From positions 1 to 9,254 of the forward strand of contig DASYSA010000560.1 of assembly GCA_036003885.1 (NCBI GenBank): 9,254 bases of DNA, given 5' to 3'. Numbering within the stretch: the first letter of the stretch is position 1; each line of letters begins with the position of its first letter. Origin of the DNA: DASYSA01 sp036003885 (GTDB taxonomy: Bacteria > Acidobacteriota > Blastocatellia > UBA7656). Under the pieces are notes generated by a model, which had not been told where the DNA came from, did no database searches, and was given only the letters and a program-made list of their open reading frames with translations. Shown here one piece after another: positions 5,436 to 9,254 of this stretch. Position numbers and translations under genes: made by a program.

Positions 5436-7288
5436 CGAACGAGGATACATCTGAAGCCTTCGAATCGCTGCTGGACTACCTCAAGCGAAGCCGCGGCTTT
5501 GATTTCAACGGATACAAGCGCCCCAGCCTCACGCGCCGGGTGCAGAAGCGCCTGGACATCATAGGGATCGGGAGTTTTGAAGAGTACAGGGACTACCTTG
5601 AGGTGCACCCAGGAGAATTCGGGGATCTCTTCAACACCATCCTCATCAACGTCACATCCTTCTTCCGCGACCAGACAGCATGGGACTATCTGGCTGCTGA
5701 ATGCATACCTCGGTTGTTGGCCCAGAAGGGGCCTGACGATCCAATTAGAATCTGGAGTGCCGGTTGCGCCTCGGGCGAAGAAGCCTACAGTCTCGCCATG
5801 CTGATCTCGGAAGCGGTGGGCCTGGAGGCGTTTCGCCATCGGGTCAAGATATACGCCTCGGATGTGGACGAGGAGGCCCTCGCTGAGGCCCGCCAGGCCC
5901 ATTTTACCGATAAGGACCTCCAGGCTATTGATGTAGGGATGAAGGAGAAGTACTTCGACCAGATCGATCAACGCTATGTCTTCAACGGCGACCTGCGACG
6001 AGCGGTTATCTTCGGGCGTCACGACCTGACGCGCGACGCGCCCATCTCCAAGCTGGACCTGTTGTCTTGTCGAAACACGCTGATGTATTTCAACGCGGAA
6101 ACGCAAGGTCAGATCTTGAGCCGCTTTCACTTTGCCGTAACTCCCGGTGGCTACCTCTTTCTGGGCAAGGCCGAGATGATGCTGACGCACGCGAATCTGT
6201 TCGCGCCGGTGGATCTCAAACATCGGATCTTTTCGAAGGTACCCCAGTCCGATCTGCGATACCCAATAATAGCGGCGGCGCAGGCAGAGACAGCGGATCC
6301 GGGCGAAAGCGAGGTCCGGCGACTGCGGCTGCGCGATCTGGCATTTGATTCGACGCCGGTCGCTCAAGTCGCGGTGGACGTCAACGGTTGTGCTTCCCTT
6401 ATCAACGAGCGGGCGCGGTCCCTGCTGAATCTTTCGAACCGGGACGTCGGCCGCCCCTTTCGCGACCTCGAGATCTCCTATAGACCGTTGGAACTTCGGT
6501 CCCTTATCGAACAGGCCTACTCCGAGCGGCGCCCTGTTAAGGTTGCAAATGTTGCTCGGTACTCTTCCAGTGGCGATGTGCTTTACCTGGATGTGGAGGT
6601 CGCGCCGTTGCAGGACGAAAGCGCGGTCCTGATGGGAGCCTGCATAAGCTTCTACGATGTGACGCGTCGCCAACAACTGCAGGAGGAGCTGCAGCGAGCC
6701 AATCAGGAACTGGAAACCGCCTATGAAGAACTCCAATCGACCTACGAGGAACTGGAGACGACCAACGAAGAACTACAATCCACGAACGAGGAGTTAGAAA
6801 CGACCAACGAGGAGCTCCAGTCGACGAACGAAGAGATGGAGACCATGAACGAGGAGCTGCAATCCACCAACGAGGAACTGCAGACCATCAACGACGAGTT
6901 GCGTGTGCGAACCGAAGAGCTGAACGTCGCCAACACCTTCCTGCAGTCGATACTCGCCAGCCTGCGCAGCGCGGTCATCGTTGTGGACCCTAAAACCAAC
7001 GTCGTGAACTGGAACTCACACGCCGGAGAGATGTGGGGGCTGCGCACCGAGGACGTTCAGGGAGTGCCTTTTTTGAACCTGGACATCGGTTTGCCGGTGG
7101 AACAACTGAAGGTACCTCTTCGCGACTGTCTCGCGGGAGAATCGGATTTCCAGGAGATCGTGGTAGACGCGGTCAACCGCCGCGGAAAAAAAATCAAGTG
7201 CCAGGTAACCTGCACGCCCCTCCTGGGAGACAATAGGGAGCGTACAGGAGTGCTCTTGCTGATGGGTGAGGTCGACGGAAAACGCTGA
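5432..7288 (+). CDS. cheR: CheR methyltransferase-PAS-coiled coil-PAS hybrid protein
   Basis: A 618-residue cytoplasmic protein. Residues about 6-60 are the CheR N-terminal helical domain (RGFDFNGYKRPSLTRRVQKR). Residues about 65-265 are the SAM-dependent methyltransferase: motif I IWSAGCASGEEAYSLA (107-122), the acidic YASDVD (141-146), and DLLSCRNTLMYF (209-220), the CheR form of the region that includes the family's RNxxxYF signature. Residues about 303-412 form a PAS domain ending in the 'FYDVTRRQQLQ' linker. Residues about 415-495 form a coiled coil with eight consecutive NEELQST/NEELETT-type heptads (431-486). Residues about 500-614 are a second PAS. No histidine kinase follows: the frame stops at 7288. 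GAGGGA (5424-5429) lies just before the ATG, which overlaps the cheB stop. This matches the CheR half of the CheB-CheR-PAS hybrid proteins, here split from CheB. Presumed role: methylating a receptor or coupling PAS sensing to partner proteins. Confidence 0.93.
   Translation: MTNEDTSEAFESLLDYLKRSRGFDFNGYKRPSLTRRVQKRLDIIGIGSFEEYRDYLEVHPGEFGDLFNTILINVTSFFRDQTAWDYLAAECIPRLLAQKGPDDPIRIWSAGCASGEEAYSLAMLISEAVGLEAFRHRVKIYASDVDEEALAEARQAHFTDKDLQAIDVGMKEKYFDQIDQRYVFNGDLRRAVIFGRHDLTRDAPISKLDLLSCRNTLMYFNAETQGQILSRFHFAVTPGGYLFLGKAEMMLTHANLFAPVDLKHRIFSKVPQSDLRYPIIAAAQAETADPGESEVRRLRLRDLAFDSTPVAQVAVDVNGCASLINERARSLLNLSNRDVGRPFRDLEISYRPLELRSLIEQAYSERRPVKVANVARYSSSGDVLYLDVEVAPLQDESAVLMGACISFYDVTRRQQLQEELQRANQELETAYEELQSTYEELETTNEELQSTNEELETTNEELQSTNEEMETMNEELQSTNEELQTINDELRVRTEELNVANTFLQSILASLRSAVIVVDPKTNVVNWNSHAGEMWGLRTEDVQGVPFLNLDIGLPVEQLKVPLRDCLAGESDFQEIVVDAVNRRGKKIKCQVTCTPLLGDNRERTGVLLLMGEVDGKR
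6722..6901 (+). repeat. In-frame tandem 21-bp (heptad) repeats in the CheR hybrid
   Basis: Eight consecutive 21-bp units encode seven-residue repeats of the form [N/Y]EE[L/M]QST or [N/Y]EE[L/M]ETT, with a ninth partial unit NDEL. Units tend to alternate between QST and ETT, giving a 42-bp higher-order period. Synonymous positions vary freely among units: the conserved leucine is CTC, CTG, CTA or TTA. The repeat is therefore kept at protein level and is not a recent DNA duplication. It forms the coiled-coil linker between the two PAS domains. Confidence 0.85.
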
Positions 7289-7380
7289 GCGTATGGGTCA
7301 TTCTTGAACGGTCCACTTTCAACTAACCCCTCGTCAATCTGTCATCTGCCAATCTGCCCCTAATTGCCACAATCAACAAG

Positions 7381-7410
7381 TTGACACATCACCCGTTTCA
7401 GGCATAGAGT
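7381..7410 (+). promoter_or_regulatory. Candidate sigma70 promoter ahead of the PAS-GAF-PAS gene
   Basis: A perfect -35 TTGACA (7381-7386) is followed, after an 18-base spacer, by TAGAGT (7405-7410), a four-of-six -10. If real, transcription starts near 7417 and leaves about 430 bases of leader before the ATG at 7851. Alternatively it drives an independent small RNA. Confidence 0.4.
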
Positions 7411-7651
7411 AGTCAAACCTGAGTGGGGAGAGGCATAGAAGGTTGGGGCAGAGAGTCGTTCTAGTGGGTGCTGGTGTTGGTTCCCTGCCCCTACTTGAGT
7501 AGTTGCGAACGTGTTTCAGTTAAACCTGGAAGCAGCGACATTGAGTGCCCATGAAGCCTGAGAAAGAGGTTTCAAGGTGTCCACCAGTTCAGGGTGACTA
7601 GTGACAAGGGACCGCCTCCAAGCGATAAATTAGAACATCGCTGTGACCCCT

Positions 7652-7668
7652 GTTGGCCTTCAGCCAAC
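7652..7668 (+). other. Perfect 6-bp hairpin with 5-base loop
   Basis: GTTGGC (7652-7657), loop CTTCA, GCCAAC (7663-7668). The following bases (CGCGATTTTGAGC) contain only a four-T stretch, so it is a poor intrinsic terminator. It may be part of a larger RNA fold or an attenuator. A second hairpin, AGCGAT/ATCGCT, lies just upstream at 7621-7642. Confidence 0.45.
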
Positions 7669-7729
7669 GCGATTTTGAGCGATAACAGTTGAGACAAGGA
7701 CCGGGCAGATAGCGCTTTCAAAGCACGAC

Positions 7730-7793
7730 CGGAGCCGGATTTCGGCCAGTCGCCTTTGGTTCGCCCTCTCGCTCAACTGATCCGTAGGCTCCG
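7730..7793 (+). other. Long imperfect hairpin
   Basis: CGGAGCCGGAT (7730-7740) pairs with ATCC (7780-7783) plus GGCTCCG (7787-7793), leaving a GTA bulge, for 11 base pairs. CAGT (7747-7750) can also pair with ACTG (7776-7779), directly adjacent to the ATCC arm, across a one-sided internal loop. It is the strongest predicted stem in the non-coding stretch and ends 57 bases before the start of the next gene. Confidence 0.5.
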
Positions 7794-7850
7794 TGGACAT
7801 CCTTAAATATGAGGGAACTCGGTTCCAAATCAGAGCCGTGAGTAGTGCGT

Positions 7851-9254
7851 ATGATTTTCGAAGAGATTGCTCAACGTCTGGAAGGGGCTCTGGGCCGCGC
7901 AAACGGCCGGCTTCAGGGCAAGTCTACCGCCCCGTCTGAGCAACGCGAGCTCCTGGCCGAATCAGTTGAGGAATTCAGCGCCGCCCTCGAACAGCTTCAG
8001 GTAATTGATGAAGAGATGCGGCGGCAGAACGACGAATTGATAGCCACACGCGCCGCTGTGGAGGCGGAACGCCGGCGGTACCAGGAGTTATTTGAGCTGG
8101 CCCCCGGGGGCTACGTGGTAACCGATTCGGTTGGGGTGATCCGCGAGGCGAACTACGCAGCCAAGATGCTGTTGGGCGTACCCAGACATAAGTTGGAAGG
8201 CAAGCCGCTGGTCGTCTTCGTAGATAAAGATCACCGCCGGGACTTCAGGCTGCGGCTTGCCGCTATGCAGAGAGCGGACCAGCCCGAGGAGTGGGAGATA
8301 CGGTTGCGTCCCCGCAAAGGGGATCAAATTGAGGCCGCCCTCAAGTGCGTGCCGGTTCACGACGGCCGGGGCAACCTGGCTGGCCTGCGCTGGCTGCTTC
8401 GCGACATAACTGAGCGCAAGCGGGTGCAGGAAGCCGTGCTGGAGAGCGAGCGCCGACTCCGAAAACAAACATGGGCGCTCAGGAGACTCGCGAGTTGTCA
8501 CCGACGCAACCTCGATGACCTGGACGGCGTCCTCAAAGAGATTACCGAAACCGCGGCGGATGCTCTCGATCTTGAGCGCACGAGCATCTGGCTGTTCAAT
8601 GAAGATTGCAGCCTGATTCGTTGTGCGGACTTGTTCGAATTGACCACCCGAACTCACTCAAACGGCTTTGAGCTCGAGGCGGCCCGCCATCCCCGATACT
8701 TCAAAGCACTGGAAGTACAGCGAGCCATCGCGGCCCACGACGCCTGCGCCGATCCGCGGACCGCTGAGTTCGCCGAGAGTTATTTCTCGCAACTCGGCAT
8801 CACGTCGGTTCTGGACGCTCCGATTCGGCTTGGAGGGAAGCTGGTTGGAGTCATCTGGCACGAGCATGTGGGAACAGAGCGACGGTGGACGCTGGAAGAA
8901 GAGAACTTCGCGGGCTCGATTGCCGAGTCGGTCTCGCTGATTCTGGAGGCGCGGGAACACAAGCGGGCAGAGGAAGCGCTTCGCCGGAGCGAGGAGAAGT
9001 ATCGCTTGCTTGTCGAGAACATTCCAGATGTCACGTGGTGGGCTGACAGCCGCGGGAGGACGACCTTCGTCAGCCCCAATTTGGAGAGAGTGTTGGGTTA
9101 CACTCCCGAAGAGATTTGTGAGGCCGGAGGCCGGTGGCTGTCCAGAATACATCCCTCGGACGTGTCGCGAGTTCAGGAGGAATACGAGGCGCTATTCACC
9201 TCCGGGAGCACGTTCGACTGCGAGTATAGAATCCTTACAAAGGACGACCGGTGG
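7851..9254 (+). CDS. PAS-GAF-PAS sensor protein, 3'-truncated by the window (probable histidine kinase)
   Basis: The frame is open from ATG 7851 to the last base, giving 468 residues without a stop. Residues 30-80 are charged and probably coiled coil. Residues about 77-190 are a PAS domain (RYQELFELAPGGYVVTD onset, closing RDITERKR at 184-190). Residues about 225-365 are a GAF domain (LERTSIWLF near 241-249, DAPIRLGGKLVGVIWHE near 322-338). Residues from about 375 (RRSEEKYRLLVENIPD) begin a second PAS that the edge cuts in mid-domain. An in-frame TGA at 7839-7841 limits upstream extension; GTG 7845 is an alternative start. No clear Shine-Dalgarno is visible. There is no signal peptide or membrane segment. 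This order usually precedes HisKA/HATPase modules, but a GGDEF or other output is possible because the C-terminus is outside the window. It lies 562 bp downstream of the CheR hybrid and may have its own promoter. Confidence 0.9.
   Translation, partial: MIFEEIAQRLEGALGRANGRLQGKSTAPSEQRELLAESVEEFSAALEQLQVIDEEMRRQNDELIATRAAVEAERRRYQELFELAPGGYVVTDSVGVIREANYAAKMLLGVPRHKLEGKPLVVFVDKDHRRDFRLRLAAMQRADQPEEWEIRLRPRKGDQIEAALKCVPVHDGRGNLAGLRWLLRDITERKRVQEAVLESERRLRKQTWALRRLASCHRRNLDDLDGVLKEITETAADALDLERTSIWLFNEDCSLIRCADLFELTTRTHSNGFELEAARHPRYFKALEVQRAIAAHDACADPRTAEFAESYFSQLGITSVLDAPIRLGGKLVGVIWHEHVGTERRWTLEEENFAGSIAESVSLILEAREHKRAEEALRRSEEKYRLLVENIPDVTWWADSRGRTTFVSPNLERVLGYTPEEICEAGGRWLSRIHPSDVSRVQEEYEALFTSGSTFDCEYRILTKDDRW

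Larger units (their letters stand above)
7289..7850. other. Non-coding stretch with promoter and several inverted repeats
   Basis: These 562 bp hold no convincing ORF on either strand (the 80-codon frame at 7902-7660 on the - strand shows no domain and runs into the next gene antisense). It looks like a long leader or a separate RNA. A promoter-like pair lies at 7381-7410. Perfect inverted repeats follow: GGGGCAG/CTGCCCC (7445-7451, 7485-7491), CTACT/AGTAG (7491-7502), AGCGAT/ATCGCT (7621-7626, 7637-7642), GTTGGC/GCCAAC (7652-7657, 7663-7668), CGGAGCC/GGCTCCG (7730-7736, 7787-7793) and GGAAC/GTTCC (7814-7818, 7822-7826). Short direct repeats also occur: AGTYAAACCTG at 7411 and 7519, AGCGATAA at 7621 and 7678. 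It fits no RNA family I can name, and no T-run terminator follows the CheR gene. Confidence 0.55.

Noticed and set aside
5186..6736. 516-codon open frame on the - strand
   Set aside because: It lies wholly antisense to the cheB end and the CheR methyltransferase, both with clear catalytic motifs. It has no recognisable domain and is a typical byproduct of GC-rich codon use.
7282..7292. ACGCTGAGCGT palindrome after the CheR gene as a terminator
   Set aside because: The stem leaves too small a loop and no T-run follows.
7510..7560. SRP RNA-like segment (ACCTGGAAGCAGC)
   Set aside because: It shares the GGAAGCAG string only. The matching 5' side of the SRP domain IV helix and its GNAR loop are not formed.
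8088..9152. Two long - strand frames (8657-8088 and 9152-8658)
   Set aside because: Antisense to the PAS-GAF-PAS gene, whose + strand frame is continuous to the window end and shows clear domains.

Overview
This is a bacterial window, GC-rich by eye and densely coding, made up almost entirely of sensory and signal-transduction genes. The style (several multidomain PAS/GAF sensors, CheB and CheR homologues with no chemotaxis genes beside them, short A/T-rich 7-mer repeats between genes) resembles large soil-type genomes such as Acidobacteriota. No rRNA or other taxonomic marker is present, so that placement is a weak inference. There is no transposase, integrase, CRISPR array, phage gene or tRNA.

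Layout. Positions 2-106 hold an inverted array of about ten 7-bp repeats. Two genes then run leftward. The upstream one (4261-2555) encodes a PocR-GAF-GGDEF protein, a predicted diguanylate cyclase with an AGDEF active-site signature and an intact RxxD inhibitory site. The downstream one (2463-109) encodes a 784-residue protein with an N-terminal P-loop ATPase of the ATPase_2/STAND-like kind, a middle part resembling a degenerate PD-(D/E)XK domain, and a C-terminal RsbW-type HATPase. A 29-codon reading frame lies between them and overlaps the ATPase start as TGATG.

A divergent intergenic region (4262-4799) separates these from a rightward set. A good sigma70-like promoter (TTGACA-N17-TAAAGT) lies upstream of a stand-alone CheB methylesterase domain (4800-5435). 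CheB overlaps by 4 bp a CheR-PAS-coiled coil-PAS protein (5432-7288) that has no histidine kinase domain. After a 562-bp non-coding stretch with another TTGACA-type promoter and several perfect inverted repeats, a PAS-GAF-PAS protein starts at 7851 and runs off the right edge. It is probably a sensor histidine kinase, but the catalytic part is outside the window.

Working together (inference): the rightward genes look like a non-chemotactic CheB/CheR/PAS sensory module feeding a downstream kinase. The leftward genes couple a ligand-sensing c-di-GMP synthase to an NTPase/anti-sigma-type kinase fusion. The divergent arrangement suggests shared regulation but does not prove it. The most unusual items are the ATPase-HATPase fusion, the structured non-coding region before 7851, and the 7-mer inverted array.
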